A stretch of 64,000 nt of DNA from Earliella scabrosa (GCA_022605405.1 JABYQQ010000018.1:62001-126000), one strand, 5' to 3'; positions 1 to 13,159 are shown, counted from the stretch's first letter. Program-made: numbers and translations. The notes: a model not told the origin generated them from the letters alone.

Positions 1-141
1 GGTTGACCTCTTTCCTCCATGAAGCTGAAGCTTTGGCCTTCGCCGTCTCATTCTCTCTCTCGGCCGTCTCATTTTCCCTAGCGCGAATCAGATCCCACTT
101 CCCAAACCTCCCGAAGGTGCTTCGAGCACAACTCCTACAAC
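1..141 (+). promoter_or_regulatory. 5' flank of the MED7 gene
   Basis: Short upstream stretch with pyrimidine-rich blocks (about 45-80) typical of fungal core promoters and 5' UTRs. No clear TATA box is seen. It is cut by the window start, so distal elements are missing. Confidence 0.4.
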
Positions 142-1192
142 ATGGACGATGAGGAGACTGAGCTTCGGAATCCCTTCCCCTCGCCCCCCTCCCACTACAC
201 GCGCTACACCACACACAATATCAAGCTCTTAGAGCTCCTGCGCGAACGCGCGGGTCAAGATGCGGACCTCGGCTCCGTGAATCAATATGAGGTATTGTCG
301 GACCAGCCCGACGTCCCAGAGTTTCCCCTAGCTCAGTTGGAGAAGCCGCGCGTGGACTGGATCCTTGAGGAGGGACACTATACGGTCTTTGGAGACACAT
401 GGTTTGTGCGTAACATTCGAAACTACTCCGTGAACGCACAGTATACCTATGCCAGGTGGCTGCTAGATCAAGGAGAAAATCCCCTCCCTAGAAGAGCTCG
501 GCGGCCACCAGCTCTACCCCCAAGACCCCAGCGTCGGTACGTCTCGCCCTCCCGTCCTGTCCACAGTCTCTGTCCCACATTCCTCATAGCCCGTTCAAAC
601 CATCTCTCGCAGACCGCCGCCCCGCGCTCCGGAGCATCCTACGCTCGATGCTCGTCTCGTACTCCAAGTTGCTCAACGCGGTCCTCGCGCCGCCGCCCAC
701 GACGACGTCGCAGTTCGAGCCCGAGTGGAAGCAGCACCTCGAGTGGATCAACATCCTCGCTCAGAACATCATGGCCGCCGCGAACGACCTGAGGCCAGTG
801 CAGGCGCGGGGCAACCTCGAGCTCATGATGCGGCGACAGCTCGAACTGAGGAGGGAGGAGACCAAAGCTGTACACACGTACGTTCCCTTGTCGCCGTCTG
901 CGGTCGAGTGGGGGCAGTAAGAGATTGATGTCGTGCATCGGAGTGCAGGAAATGCGACGCACTGGAAGCGCAGTTGGCGGAACTCCGCGCAGCAGCGCAG
1001 GGGTTGGTGTCCGCTCCGAGCACATCGGGTGTGCCGGTCGGGGCTGGACCTGGACAACCACCACCACCTGGAGAGGTACCTTTCCCCCCGCATAGGTCGA
1101 TTCTTCGAACTCATGCATGCTCATCGCAGCCTCCAGATACAAGTAGAATGTCTACCGAGGACGTCTTGCGTTGGGCAGAAGAGATCATCTGA
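142..1192 (+). CDS. MED7: Mediator of RNA polymerase II transcription subunit 7
   Basis: MED7 is a subunit of the Mediator middle module, which bridges transcription factors and RNA polymerase II in the nucleus. Proposed exons are 142-405, 467-536, 613-877 and 949-1192, which join in frame to about 280 residues (human and yeast MED7 have about 220-235). The N-terminus carries the family pattern FPSPPSHYTRYT. It is followed by VDWILEEGHYTVFGDTWF, which splices directly into IKEKIPSLEELGGHQLYP, the MED7 hallmark. The third exon holds the helical LLNAVL...HLEWINILAQNIMAAAN segment, and the last has a coiled-coil stretch and ends in a Ser/Pro-rich tail. An extra intron around 1077-1131 in the tail is possible. 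It is the first gene in the window and convergent with the ligase gene that follows. Confidence 0.88.
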
Positions 1193-1577
1193 AGTCATGT
1201 ACAGTAGGAATGTAGCATCTAGGTCCGCCTTCCAGCCTTGGCGTGCATCAACCACGGCGCATCTTCCGCAAGCAACTCCGTGTGAATGATGGGATTCCCG
1301 TTCCTTCATGATCAGTGACATCCGAACCCCAAGTACAGCGTTGAAGCCGCGGGGACGCGATGCGGCAGAGGGTGGTGTCGGTATCCCAATGATCAATGTG
1401 ATCCGTGTACTCAAGACGTTTGTGGCACTCACAGGACTTACTGATTCATTGCTCACTACTCTCCGACATCCTTCGCTTCCTGGTCTAGCAAAGCGTACTA
1501 GACTATCGCCTAGTCTGCGTCAATAACGAGTCGTCGTACCAGTGCTACTGCGGTAAGAGCTCCCCCTGATCCTCTAC
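1193..1577. other. Convergent intergenic gap
   Basis: This lies between the 3' ends of MED7 and the first ligase gene. Short open frames on both strands have no family motif or splice support. I see only presumed 3' UTRs here. Confidence 0.5.
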
Positions 1578-4182
1578 TTAGAGCTTTGCTCTAGGTGCGA
1601 CAGCCAACTGTCCGCGCGCAAGCATCTCCTTCGCCTGATCGCGAAGAATGCGGCGCAGGAGCTTCCCGCTCGGGTTCTTCGGCACCGACTCGACAAACTC
1701 CACGCCCGCAAGTCGCTTGAACTGCGTCTTGTGGTCCGCGACATACTACAACACATCCAGTACCCAATGAGTGTCTGGTGAACATTGACGGGAGACTTCG
1801 GCGCACCTTCAGCAGAGCGTCTCGCAACCTGTGAATCTCCGCAGCGTCCTTGCGAACACGTTCTTGCGCATCTAGTGACAGTACCACGAACGCGAAGGGG
1901 AGCTCTCCGCTGTACTCGTCCGGGATGCCCACGACGCAGACGTCGGCGACGTCAGGATGGTCGAGGAGATGGCCCTCAAGCTCAGAAGGCGCGACCTGGA
2001 ATCCTCGAACTTTGATCAGCTCCTTGATTCGGTCCACGACGAAGACCTCCTTCATCTCATTGACCATGACTTCGTCGCCAGTCCGAACCCAACTATAGAG
2101 GCGCGTCAGTAGGTAGGAGCGTGCTGTGACACCAGTGACTCACCCATCGCAGAATGTTTCCGCCGTCCTGCATTGCCAACGTCAGTAATACGGACTCGGA
2201 CGTATGAAACGGGGCGCCCCACTCACGCAGTAGGGTTATCCAGATATCCGATGGCCGTCGACGGAGCCTTGATTTGCAGCTCTCCCAGCTCATTCAGTCC
2301 CGCCAGTGAACCATCTGCCTTGACCACCCGCGCGACCAAGCCAGGGAGCAAGACGCCGGCACTGCCAGGCGTGCCCACTTGCCGATCGAGCTGCAGGAAT
2401 GTGATAGCGGTGGCGACCTCAGTCATGCCTAGAATTTGTCACTCGTTATCAACGAACTCAATGAAGACAAAGTGCGACTGACCGTAGCCTTGTCCGATGA
2501 TGCAGTTGGGGAGGAGACGGACGAGCTGCGCGGTGAGTTCGGCGCTGACGGGTGCCGCGGCACTCATGAGGAAGTACACGGAGCTCAGGTCGTAGTTCTT
2601 CACTATCGGACTCTGCAGATACACGATCAGAACGGCATGAGAAGCGTTGAACCGCAGAGTTCGACGTACTTTGCACAAGAGGACAACTTGAGCCGGAACG
2701 ACGCTGTTCCAAGCAGGTCAGGGTTTGCCTGGTCGATACTAGAAGCCGCGGGGCCACTCACGTAAGATGAGTGATGCGATATTGTTGGATGCTTTGAAGC
2801 ATCCGCTCAAAGTTGAACTTTGGAGAAACCACCACAGTGCACTGGTATGATACCGTGAGTGACGCTCTTTCCTGCGAATGGCATCCATGGACGCACCCGG
2901 AGATACATAGAGCCAAAGAGGGACAAATGTATGCCGTAGGCATCTACACCAGACATCAGGACACATCACAACGATGCCGGATCATAACTCACGGAAGAAA
3001 GGCAGCACTGCGAAAAAGAACGTCAATCGCGCAACACATCAAGACGACACCATGACGCACCTCCCAAAACGATGCTCCCAGGTCGATACCGCTTCTGCTC
3101 CATCGGCACACTCTCATCATTGAGGTTGGCGCGCTGAGCGAGCTGCACGAGGTTCGCAATGATGCTGTAATGACTGATCATGACCGCCTTCGGCGGGCCT
3201 GTGGTCCCACTCGAAAACGACAGCAGCGCGAGCTTCTTCTTGGCCTCGCCCGGCCCCATCCGCAAGTCGGTGAACTGCTGGGGCGCGTCCAGCCCAGCTC
3301 GTATGACCTCCGGGAGGTTGGCGTGCGAGGTGCCGGCCTCTGGAACGAAAAGGACGATCCGATCCGGCGGGAGTCCGACAACGCGCGCTGCAGCCGAAGC
3401 TACAGGCAGGACGGAAGGGTGCACGATCAGGAGGCGCGCCTTGACGAACTTCAGTTGATATACGAGTTCGTCCACGGTGTAACTGGGATTGGCGGTCCTG
3501 TGCACCGTCGGATTGTGAGAACTGCGGAGCATGGACCCCCGAGAAGCCGTACGTACGATGCAATTCCACCGAGCTTGTGTACCCCCCTGTGCCATGTCAG
3601 TCGATACCGGCACGGTATGAGCATTGAAGCGGGCGGTGGACACGAGACTTACCATAACGCGATAAGGTAGTCTGCGGGCGCGCAGTCTCAGCCCCCGAGC
3701 GGTATCATGAATGCGGAACCATCTTGTGCTCACCGATGTGATTTGGACTGAATATGCACACTACGGCAAGCGCCACCATATTAGCGTATAGGCTGGGCTA
3801 CACTCCAACTCCGCACGCACCAACGTCGTCGCGCTCTGCGGAGTTCACCTCAGTACAGTCTGTGATACTTAGTTCGACTGACATGACATACCAATATTCC
3901 AGCGTATCTTCAGGCCGTTCGCCAGGCCATGCACCCGAGCACGCAACTGCAAGAAGGGACAGATGGCCCCGAACGATCCAGTATTGCACAAGAATACACG
4001 TACGAGAGACGACTAACCTCCTCCGGATACATCTCCCTTCCCGTCTCCTCCTCAATGAAACACGGGCGCGACCAGTCCCACCGGGGACGCGTGGGGTGTT
4101 GCCCGTCCAGGCAGAACTGCATGATGGTCAGGTCGTCCGGGATGGGCAAGAGAGGGCCGCCATCGGGGTATATTTCAGACAT
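1578..4182 (-). CDS. AMP-forming acyl-CoA synthetase, 4-coumarate-CoA-ligase-like, copy 1
   Basis: ANL-superfamily enzyme expected to adenylate a carboxylic acid with ATP and transfer it to CoA. The start is the ATG at 4182 (MSEIYPDGGPLLPIPDDLTI), which aligns with the starts of the two neighbouring paralogs. The spliced reading runs in order through the AMP-binding P-loop [14 protein letters not shown] (near 3210), the 4CL-type box GQGYG|MTE split by an intron near 2430-2480, a GD motif (VRTGDE), the hinge [18 protein letters not shown] (near 2010), and the C-terminal catalytic lysine motif [11 protein letters not shown] (near 1670). The protein ends in AKL, a PTS1 signal, so a peroxisomal location is inferred. 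Small exons were checked between 2100 and 2240 and the frame is intact. A TATA-like CTTATAAG lies at 4280-4287, about 100 bp upstream. The substrate cannot be read from the sequence; it could be a cinnamate, another aromatic acid or a fatty acid. Confidence 0.85.
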
Positions 4183-4914
4183 CTTCGACCGCGACGACGC
4201 AAAGCTTTCTGAAGAACAAGAATGGGACGTGGAGGAATAAGCAACAGTTGCAGACCGTACCGAGCAGGCTGAGGCTCTACTTATAAGAGACCTCAGGAAA
4301 CGGCATCGCTCCCGAGCCGCATCCAAGGCCTTTTTGCCCACGTCGGCATCCGTGTGCGAAAGGAATCACGGATCTGGTCGGGAAGTGAGTGAGACAATGT
4401 CGTTAAGTCCGGCAGAGCGTCCGAGTCCCAATATCAATGCAGATATTAGAGCTGCACAGCTACGGACTCAGCGTGTCTCAGTACTATATGGCATGCGCGT
4501 CGCGTACAGACTTACCTGGAGGCTGAGTAAGGACTTCGCTCTGGTTCTTCGACTACCTGGTAAATGGAACGAGTTACAAAACGCTCGGACTGATCACGAG
4601 CAGTTCACGAGGACCTACATAAAGTTCATGTTGACGTCGAACGTTGAGGCCGGAAGTACGTAGTAGTACTAGCACAAGCAGGGCGCCAGCGCTTCACCAC
4701 ACGGCGTTTGGGAGGCTCATATCACTCCACCAAACCGCATGGGGGGACCATTGACAGAAATAATTCGAACAACGCGTGGTCGTAAGATACGTAGTCTACA
4801 CAGGTCTACACACAAGGGATTACACACAACCCTGCATGCCGTCCCAGACCATCTGAGACCGTCCCTAAGCAAATCCAATAGCACGAGTAGATAACCGACC
4901 GGTACCCTCACACG
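4183..4914. other. Intergenic: promoter of ligase copy 1, 3' flank of copy 2
   Basis: Both neighbours are on the minus strand, so this holds the copy 1 promoter (TATA-like CTTATAAG at 4280-4287) and the copy 2 terminator region. I see no coding signal: the open frames are short and match nothing. Confidence 0.5.
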
Positions 4915-7623
4915 CTACAGCTTGGCCCGCTCCTTCTTCGCGCCAGGCTGCACGAGCTTGATGCTCCCGTTCTGCATGCCCTCCTTCAGGCGGTCCCGCA
5001 AGAGGCGGCGCAGGAGCTTCCCGCTCGGGTTCTTCGGCACGACCTCGATGAACTCGACGCCCGCGAGCCACTTGTACTGCGTCTTATGGTCCGACACATG
5101 CTGCAGCGCAGAAACGGCTCCGTCAGACACAGCACAAAGACGACGGATGGACGCGAGTGGACGAGGGGACGCACCTTCATGATGCTCTGTTTGACGCGCT
5201 CCTCCTCCTTCCTGTCCTTCAGAACCCGCTCCCGCACGCCGTCCTTGAGCGAGACGAACGCGAACGGCAGCTCGCCGCTGTACTCGTCCGGCGCGGCGAC
5301 GACGCACACGTCCGCGATGTCCGGGTGGTCCAGTAGGTGCCCCTCCAGCTCCGCCGGCGCGACCTGGAACCCGCGCACCTTGATGAGTTCCTGCAAACCG
5401 CACCGTCAGTCCACACGCTCTCCATTTCCCACATTTATCACTCCATCCAATATGGGAGGGAGGGGAGGGAGGAGAGGGCAGGAAAGCGCACCTTGATCCG
5501 GTCGACGATGAACAGCTCCTTGCGGTCGTTCACGTAGCCCTCGTCGCCCGTGTAAACCCAGCCATCCTTGAACGTCTCCTTCGTCGCCTCCTCGTTGTCC
5601 AAGTATCCGATCGCCATGCTCGGGCCCGTCACGACCAGCTGGCCCTGGTCACCCACGCCGCCCCACGTACCATCCGCCTTCAGGATGCGGCAGGCGACCC
5701 CTGGGATGAGGCGCCCCGCGGACCCGGGCGTGCCGACGCGCATGTCGAGCTGCGGGAAGGAGAAGGTGGTGCAGGTCTCGGTCATGCCGTACCCTTGCCC
5801 GATCCCGCTGTTCTTCAGGACTTGCGCGACTTGGTTCGTGAGCTCGGGGCTGAGGGGCGCCGCGCCGCTGGTGAGCATCCGGACGCAGTCGAGGTTGTAG
5901 TTCTTCACTGCTGGGTGCTGCGAACGAAACAACAGTTAGCTTGAGCAGATGTGTATAAGGGATATGAGAGAGATGTGCCTTGCAGAGGAGCACGATCATG
6001 GGCGGGACGAGGCTGGATGTAGAGGTTGGTCAGCGGTAGGTGGAGGGTGGAAAGCTAGTGACGCACGCAAGGTGTGCCACTTGGTAGCGCTCTACGCTCT
6101 TCAGCATGTTCTCGAAGTTGAAGCGCGGTACGATGGCGAGGGTGATCTGCAATCTTTCTCAATGATTGAGTGGGATGGCACTACGAGAATCACCTACACC
6201 ACAGAAAAGGAAGAAGTGCAAGCTGACGACAACTCCGTAAATGTCTGTTGAAGCGATCAGTCCAGACCCGCGAAGCGTTGCAGAGATTAGGCGTACGGTA
6301 GAAAGGCAACACTGCGAGAGTAGATGGTCAATAACAGAGCAACGACCCCAACATAACTCGTGCATGCGCACCTCCAAGCGCAACGTCGCCTGCCCTATAC
6401 AGCTTCTCCGAGTTCGGCTTGTTCCCATCCCTCGTGTTCGCATATTGCTTCATCTGCACGCAGTTCGCGATAACCGCATAGTGCGGGATCATGACCGCCT
6501 TCGGCCTCCCGGTCGTCCCGCTGGAGAAGAAGAGCAGGGCGAGCTTCGTCTTGCCTTCGCCGGGCTTGAGGCGGGGCTCAGCCCAGCGCTTAGGCTGCGC
6601 GAGACCCTCCTTCACGAGTTCGTGGATAGTGATGTGGCTATCCCCCGGAACCTTGTCGAAGAGGATGATGCGGTCGTCGCGGATGCCGGCGGTCCGTGCT
6701 GCTTCGAGCCCAACCTTGAGTGAGTCGGGATGCACGAAGAGGACGGTGGCCTTGGCGGTCTGGATCTGGTACACGAGCTCGTCGGCGGTGTATGAGGGGT
6801 TCGCGCCGCTGTGGATGAAATATACTTGAGTCACGGAGGTGGAGATGGAATATGTGGGCGTACGTGACGATCCCGCCTACACGGTGTGTTGCCCATATCA
6901 CGATGGGGTAGTCTGCGCGCGCCGTCAGTCTCGACGCGCGATGCACTCAGAAAGACACTGACCGATGTGGTTCGGACCGAAGACGCAGACTGGGTCATGC
7001 CGCGAGGGTCAGTCTGGGGTCGCTGTGATTGCAGAGGCAGCAGGGACACACACCGACGTCATTGTTTCCTGCCACGGACCCACTCGCATCAGCCCTCCCT
7101 TGCCTCTCGCCCACGACCAGGCTGGGGACTCACCGATGTTCCAGCGAATGTGCAGCGAGTTCGCGAGGCCCGCGACACGCGCCCGCACCTGCATGCAAGG
7201 ACCCGAAGTCGCCGTCAGCGCCGCCCCTCACAATCGCCGTTGACCAAGTCTGGCTGCACCCAGAGCCAGAGCGCGAGCGCGAGCTCCTCTCCCTCCTACT
7301 CTCGCTCCGCACTCCAGAACCCCATCCTCAGCATCCCCGTTCACCTCGTCTACCGCCCGCGCTCTTCAAACCCCCGCCCCGGCGCATGGACGCATCGCAG
7401 CCCAGCCACTAGACCATTCAGCACTCACCTCGTCGCCCGTAACATGCCGCCCATTCGTGTCGTCGATGAAGTACGAAGGGTTCCTGAGGTGCAGCGCCTC
7501 GCCGCCGAGCGGATGGTGCGAGTCGAAGAAGAACTGCGGGATCGTCACGTCGTCCGGGATGTGCGCGAGCGGCCCGCCGTCGCCGTAGATGGTCGGGATG
7601 TTCGCGTCCGCGGTCGCTGCCAT
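4915..7623 (-). CDS. AMP-forming acyl-CoA synthetase, 4-coumarate-CoA-ligase-like, copy 2
   Basis: Second of three tandem paralogs. It starts at the ATG at 7623; the first residues ([17 protein letters not shown]) align with copies 1 and 3. Motifs seen are [18 protein letters not shown] (near 6510), [13 protein letters not shown] uninterrupted (near 5790), [19 protein letters not shown] (near 5520), [15 protein letters not shown] (near 5360) and [11 protein letters not shown] (near 5020). It ends ERAKL, again a PTS1-type tripeptide. This copy is the easiest to read because its exons around 5440-5930 are long. A large antisense frame overlapping 6886-8124 is a compositional shadow. TATA-like TATATAG (minus strand) lies near 7880, about 255 bp upstream. 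The role is ATP-dependent CoA thioester formation, inferred from family motifs; the acid used is unknown. Confidence 0.87.
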
Positions 7624-8711
7624 GGTCGTCTAGTGGTCGTCGCGGGGTCTCTAGGACGCGTCCAAGCTGCAAGTCTAGCACGAAGCACGGTCGGAGAGCC
7701 TAGAGATGTTGTCCAGTCGGCGGTCGGGGCGGGCGTGGGTACTACGTATCCGAATTTACCGCACGGAGTCAGGCTCGGGGGTGGTCTCACTTGGGTGCGG
7801 CAGGACTTCACCCGAGTCGTGTCGAGCTCAACGGTCGCTGGTGCACGGTGTCGAGAGAGGAGGTACGCCGTCTCCTATCTATATATGCGCATGCCAGACT
7901 CCGGCACTGGAACGACTGCACGGGGCAAGGTCCGACGACGCCTTCGCGAGGTCACGCGGCTCGCCCCCCGCCCTGGCTCGCGACTCCGCGCGTCCGTCTC
8001 GCGCGGCGATTGGCGTACAGCGACCCCTCATCATCTCACCCTCTCGCGTGCTGCGCAGAGATCGTCGGAGTCAAAGGAGTATGTATCAACCAACCCTGCA
8101 GAACTCGAACACATCGCCAGCTGAGCTAGCTCACGCAGACTCATTCTCCCTTCCCTTGAACTCAAGTAGGATCCTCCCCTTCGCAGTCCACCAGGATTCC
8201 ATGCTGCCCACACCTAGGTCCGAGACGTACGTATTGTCCATCCGCATGACAGTCACCCCTCCCAACCGAAGCAGACTAAGTAGATACTCTCACTCGGCGC
8301 ATCCTACGCTCCGACCGGGCGTCGCACAACGAGGGATAGCCTGGGACAGCAGATGCAATATCCTTGTTGCCACAGGGCTGGCTGAACAATACAACCCGAC
8401 TCTCTGAGCTCTCGCCGCCGCGGGGCGCCGTGTGGCAAATCCGAAGGGGTTAGCAGCTGCCAGCCATGATCGGGAGTCTGGAGAGGCACATACCCCAGAC
8501 GGACGTGATCGAATTCGAAGGTCAGCCCCACGGGGTCCGGGGCAGCACTACAAACTGCGCTTACAACATGATAACACGCCATGATGCATGATGCAGAAGA
8601 GATAGTCGTGTACATTGATGAATACATGGGACGTCTACAAGTCGCAAAAACACCGTGCGTCGACACTCGACCCTCACGACGAGCAGCGGTGCAGCCAGCA
8701 ATTGCAATCGC
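7624..8711. other. Intergenic: promoter of ligase copy 2, 3' flank of copy 3
   Basis: About 1.1 kb without a supportable gene. It contains the TATA-like element near 7880 and an ATTGG (inverted CCAAT) near 8009. Plus-strand frames here are shadows that run on from the antisense of the ligase exon. Confidence 0.45.
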
Positions 8712-11575
8712 CTACAGCTTCGAGCGGACAGGCAGCACAATCTTCCCGCTCGCCATGAGCTCCTTCGCGCGGTCGCGCAAGAACCGCCTGAGCAGCTTCC
8801 CGCTCGGGTTCTTGGGTATCGCGTCGATGAACTCGACCCCGACGAGGTGCTTGTAGTTCACCTTGTGGTCCGCGACGTGCTACGGCGGCCGCGAGTCAGC
8901 ATCCAGCTAAGCGATGAAGACGGAGAACAAGAGACTGGAGGACGGACCTTCATAATCGCTTTCCGCACGCCCTCGGCCGCCTTCGCGTCCTTCGCGATCC
9001 GCGCGGCCGCGTCCTCGCTGAGCACGACGAACGCGAGCGGGAGCTCTCCCGAGAACTCGTCCGGGATTCCGACGACGCACACGTCGCCGACGTCTGGGTG
9101 ATCGAGCAAGTGGCCCTCAAGCTCGGCGGGCGCCACTTGGAACCCGCGCACCTTGATAAGTTCCTACCCAGGTTGAGGACGTTCGTGTTCAGCAACGAAG
9201 TCCTGGCTCATAGCAACAGCTCGAGAGGAGACAAACCTTGATGCGGTCCACGACGAAGATCTCCTTACGCTCGTTGAAGTACACCTCGTCTCCGGTGCGC
9301 ACCCACCCGTCCTGGAACGTCTCCGCCGTTCTACACAGATCATCACTGTCCACCGCAATGGTTCTCAAAGCACTGGTCGAGACTCACGCTTGGGGGTTGT
9401 TCATGTACCCGAGCGCTACACTTGGGCTGGTCACGATGAGCTCGCCGCGCTCGCCAAGCGCGGCGAGCGACCCATCGGGCTTGACGACGCGCGCAGTGCA
9501 TCCAGGCAGGAGGACGCCTCCGCTGCCCAGCGCGCCGAGCTTGCGGTCGATGGGTGGGAAGGTGACGGCCGTGCACGTCTCGGTCATTCCTATCGTGGAC
9601 GCGGTCAGGTTTATGGGTTTATGGGAGGTCATGAGGAGCACCCACCGTAAGCCTGACCGATCCATGTTTGCGGGAGCACTTGCACGAGCTGTGTCATTAG
9701 CTCAGAGCTGAGCGGAGCAGCCCCGCTCATGAGGTGCCGCACGGAGCTGAGGTCGTACTTCTTCACCGCAGGGTGCTTGCAGAGCAGCACGACCATTGGA
9801 GGTACAAGGCTGATCGGTGAAGTTGGTGATCAGTGCACATACTGCGGCTTGTCACCACAAGCACCTACTAGAGATGTGTTATACGGTACCGCTGAATGCT
9901 GTCTAGCATTTGCTCGAAGTTGAACTTCTGTACGACTACCAGCGTCGTCTAGGGTGACAGTCTCAGTACGGTTCTGTGCGACCTGTTGACTAAGCCCACG
10001 ACGTACCCCAATGAATGCGCTGAAATGTAGAACGACCACGAGACCGTAGATGTCTTTGCCATGGTCAATACACCCGCACGACAGGAATGAACAGAGCACA
10101 TACGATAGAACGGCAATACTGTATCGCAACAATCATTCAGCACACTTCCATGCAGGCAGGCACGCAGTTGTACCCACCTGCGAGAAGCCTACTCCCAGGC
10201 CGGTACCTCTGCAGCTCCAGCGGTTGACTGACATCCTTTGCCCGAGTATGATGGGCAAGCTGGATAACGTTTGCGAGGACAGAGTAGTGCGGAATCATCA
10301 CGGCCTGGTTCATAAAAATGTGAGTGCATCCCGTACGCATCCAGGGAACAAGTACAAACCTTCGGGCGCCCTGTGGTCCCGCTGCTGAAACTCAAGAACG
10401 CGAGCTTCTTCTTGCCTTCTCCTGGGGCCAACTTCCGCTCAGTGAACGCCTGTCGCTGCGACAGACCTTCATGGATCAAAGCTTCCACCGTCACATTGTT
10501 CACTCCTGGAACAGGGTCGAATATGACGACCCGATCCGAGGGGATCCCTGCTGCTTGCGCTGCCACGAGCGCGACGGACAGCGAACCGGGGTGCGTGATG
10601 AGGACGCGCGCCTTCGTTGTGGAGAGCTGATACTCGAGCTCCTCCGCGGTGTATGCGGGATTCGCGCCTCTATCAAACGCAACACCTTAAGAGTATGCGC
10701 CGAGTCACTGGTGCATGGACGACGTACGTGACGATGCCTCCTAATCTGTGCACCGCCCTGTAGAGAGGTCGTGATGCGGTAGTCAGCTAGAAGCCCGAAA
10801 GCAGATAGCGCGGCCAATTACGGACCAGATCGCAATTGGGTAATCTGTCAGATAGAAATCGGTCAGTCAGCGTCCGCTACTGGCGGGATGAGAAGGGGAT
10901 CGTATCCGAAGCCGTGACAGCCTTCCTTTTCAGCCTTCCTTTTCGATGAGAACTGCTGTCGCGTGGGGCGAGGCCTCCCCGACTTCTCTCGCGACATCAC
11001 TACGATGCGCGCCGATGCATCTCGCCGCCGGTCCCGCGGGCCCGTGGTGGAGGGACGCGGCATGTGTACAGCGGCGGGGAAAGCAGCACTCACCAATGTG
11101 ATTAGGACCAAAGATACCGACTAGAAGCAACGTTAACATGCATGCTATTAGCACCTCCCGAGGGCGCGAGCGACGTGCGGCGGAACGCACCGACATCGTC
11201 CTCGCCTGCGAGTCCAAGTCCATCGCGAAGCACGTCAGTCAAGCAGCACGCCACACGCAGGCGGCCGAAATGCACGCACCGATGTTCCAACGCGTCTTGA
11301 GCGCATTCGCGAGCCCAAACGTGCGTGCGCGCAGCTGTTAGACGCGTCGCCGTCGCCGTCTGCTCAGCCCTCCGCCTCCCATCGGACCCAAGCCCGCACT
11401 GTGCACGCACCTCGTCCGAGCACACCTCGCGCCCTGAGAGCTCGTCAATGAGCCATGGCTGGGGACTCTTGAGTATCGGCCGCGCAGGGTGGTGGAGGTC
11501 GAGGATGAACTGGGGGATGGTCACGTCGTCGGGAATGTGTGGGATGGGTCCGCCGTCGGCAACTATCTCCGCCAT
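8712..11575 (-). CDS. AMP-forming acyl-CoA synthetase, 4-coumarate-CoA-ligase-like, copy 3
   Basis: Third tandem paralog. Start ATG is at 11575 ([20 protein letters not shown]); stop TAG at 8712-8714. It carries [11 protein letters not shown] (near 10385), split by an intron before [25 protein letters not shown] (near 9580); [20 protein letters not shown] (near 9270); [13 protein letters not shown] (near 9130); and [11 protein letters not shown] (near 8800). The C-terminus is VRSKL, the canonical SKL peroxisomal signal. Its exon pattern follows copies 1 and 2. A minus-strand TATATAAG lies at 11728-11735, about 155 bp upstream of the start. No frameshift was found, so all three copies look functional. 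A peroxisomal aromatic or fatty acyl-CoA ligase role is inferred from 4CL-type motifs plus PTS1. Confidence 0.85.
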
Positions 11576-13159
11576 GGGGGCGCTTATGGTCGTTCTAACG
11601 TCAGTGCTTCAATTCAACTGTCGAGGGCGAGGCAGGCGACGAGCAGCCCAAGCACGCAGAGACAAGCGCGAGGGTGCGATGTGGGTCGGAAGGGGCGGTC
11701 AGGGCATGTTGTGAGGGCGGGCATGGCTTATATAGGCACAACTAAAAGTGGGTGGAGGCGAGGGCTTCTGACTGAAAGCGGCGTCGCGTCTCACGGTGTC
11801 AGTGGGTGCGCATGTGATCCGTCCGGTCCATCTTCCACCGCACAGTCCCCTGCCGCCTGTGCGGGCGCACCCAAGAACACGACGACGGACGCTTTGCGAA
11901 GGGCGACTCGGGCATCGCGCGCGCGCCATGTAGTCCGATATCGATATGTCTACGATTCTATCACATCCCAGCCCTCCGCACACTGGAGTCGCTTACGGTC
12001 AGCGAAGATGACACGCTATACATATCCAGAACCATATCAGTCGGCCCATACTATAGGTGTCACAGACCGTAGACTCGACGAGAGTATGGCAAGTATGTAC
12101 TGGCTGCGTTAGACTGACCCCGCAATCGAGGCACGCGCTGAATGATCGATCAGGATCGTGTTCCCCACATTGCACGTTAGTACTGCGGGGAAACATCATG
12201 ACATGATATGCCACGGACCTCGATCATTGTCGTTACGATTGGGACAAGAGAGGATACGGGTTACCCAAGTAGACCCAAGTCCTAGAGGCTGCAGACGAGC
12301 TGTGGCGCCGGCGAGAGTGACCCAGTGCCGTTCACTGAGAGAAGCACCGGTCAACTTGTCCTCGGCATGTCGATAGATAGACCGGAAGAAGTGGCGCGCA
12401 GCCGCGCATGCTAACCGTTTGCCTTCAGCACTACTGCAGGATATCGCCCCGAGGAGATAGAGGCGAGACGGCCGAGGACGAGCCTACGATTCTGCATGTC
12501 CATGGATCAGCATCTCGTCTCCTTGAAGCATGGTGAAAGCTATATACGCACCCCCAAGGCCTACAGGACTGCCGCAGAAAAGGCTGAGAAAGACGGCGCG
12601 GCCACAAAAGGCATCCCACGTTTGGCGGATAGAAGAGGAAGGGAGATATCCAAGCGACTCGCATAGTGGTACATCGACATGAGCGCGATACAGATCAGCT
12701 TACAGACAACAGTCCTCGCGACATAAATAATGAGTGATCCGGGGGTCGATATATGGGTGTGGAGATACGAGACACAGGTCATAGGAGATAAGAGATCGGG
12801 AGGCGAGGGCGAGTGATACGAGAAGAGATGCGGGGGTATCGTGTGTGTGGTGGGACGAAACAACAGATGGTACACAGAATGTGAAACTAAGGGGCGACGG
12901 GTGGGTAACGCATGGACAAACGAAAGCGACAACAAAAACGATGTGAAGGAGAATATATGGACAGGGAAGGGAAGGAACCGATGTGAGGTATACACGAGAA
13001 ATAGAGATTGGGGAAAGGATGTGGAGGATAGAGATTGCAAAGAATGTGTATGTGTGCATTAGAAGAATGATAGAATAGCACCACGGCCTTCAGATCCTGA
13101 GGTCATCAGCGCACGGTCGTCGTCGTCGTCCTCCACGCGCTTCCAGATCAGGCGCGAAA
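11576..13159. other. Long intergenic region: ligase copy 3 promoter and F-box gene 3' flank
   Basis: 11576-12000 includes the promoter of ligase copy 3 with its TATA box. From about 12720 to 13080 the plus strand is strongly purine-rich, meaning the minus strand is CT-rich downstream of the F-box gene stop. Open frames in this part (for example 12561-13040 minus) are low-complexity Ser/Leu/Pro readings of that tract, not genes. Confidence 0.45.

Noticed and set aside
6886..8124. 412-codon plus-strand frame
   Set aside because: Antisense to ligase copy 2 and its promoter; no motif, Arg/Pro-rich composition typical of GC-rich shadow frames.
12561..13040. 159-codon minus frame resembling a membrane protein
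   Set aside because: It is a reading of a CT-rich 3' flank; Ser/Leu/Pro repeats arise from composition alone.
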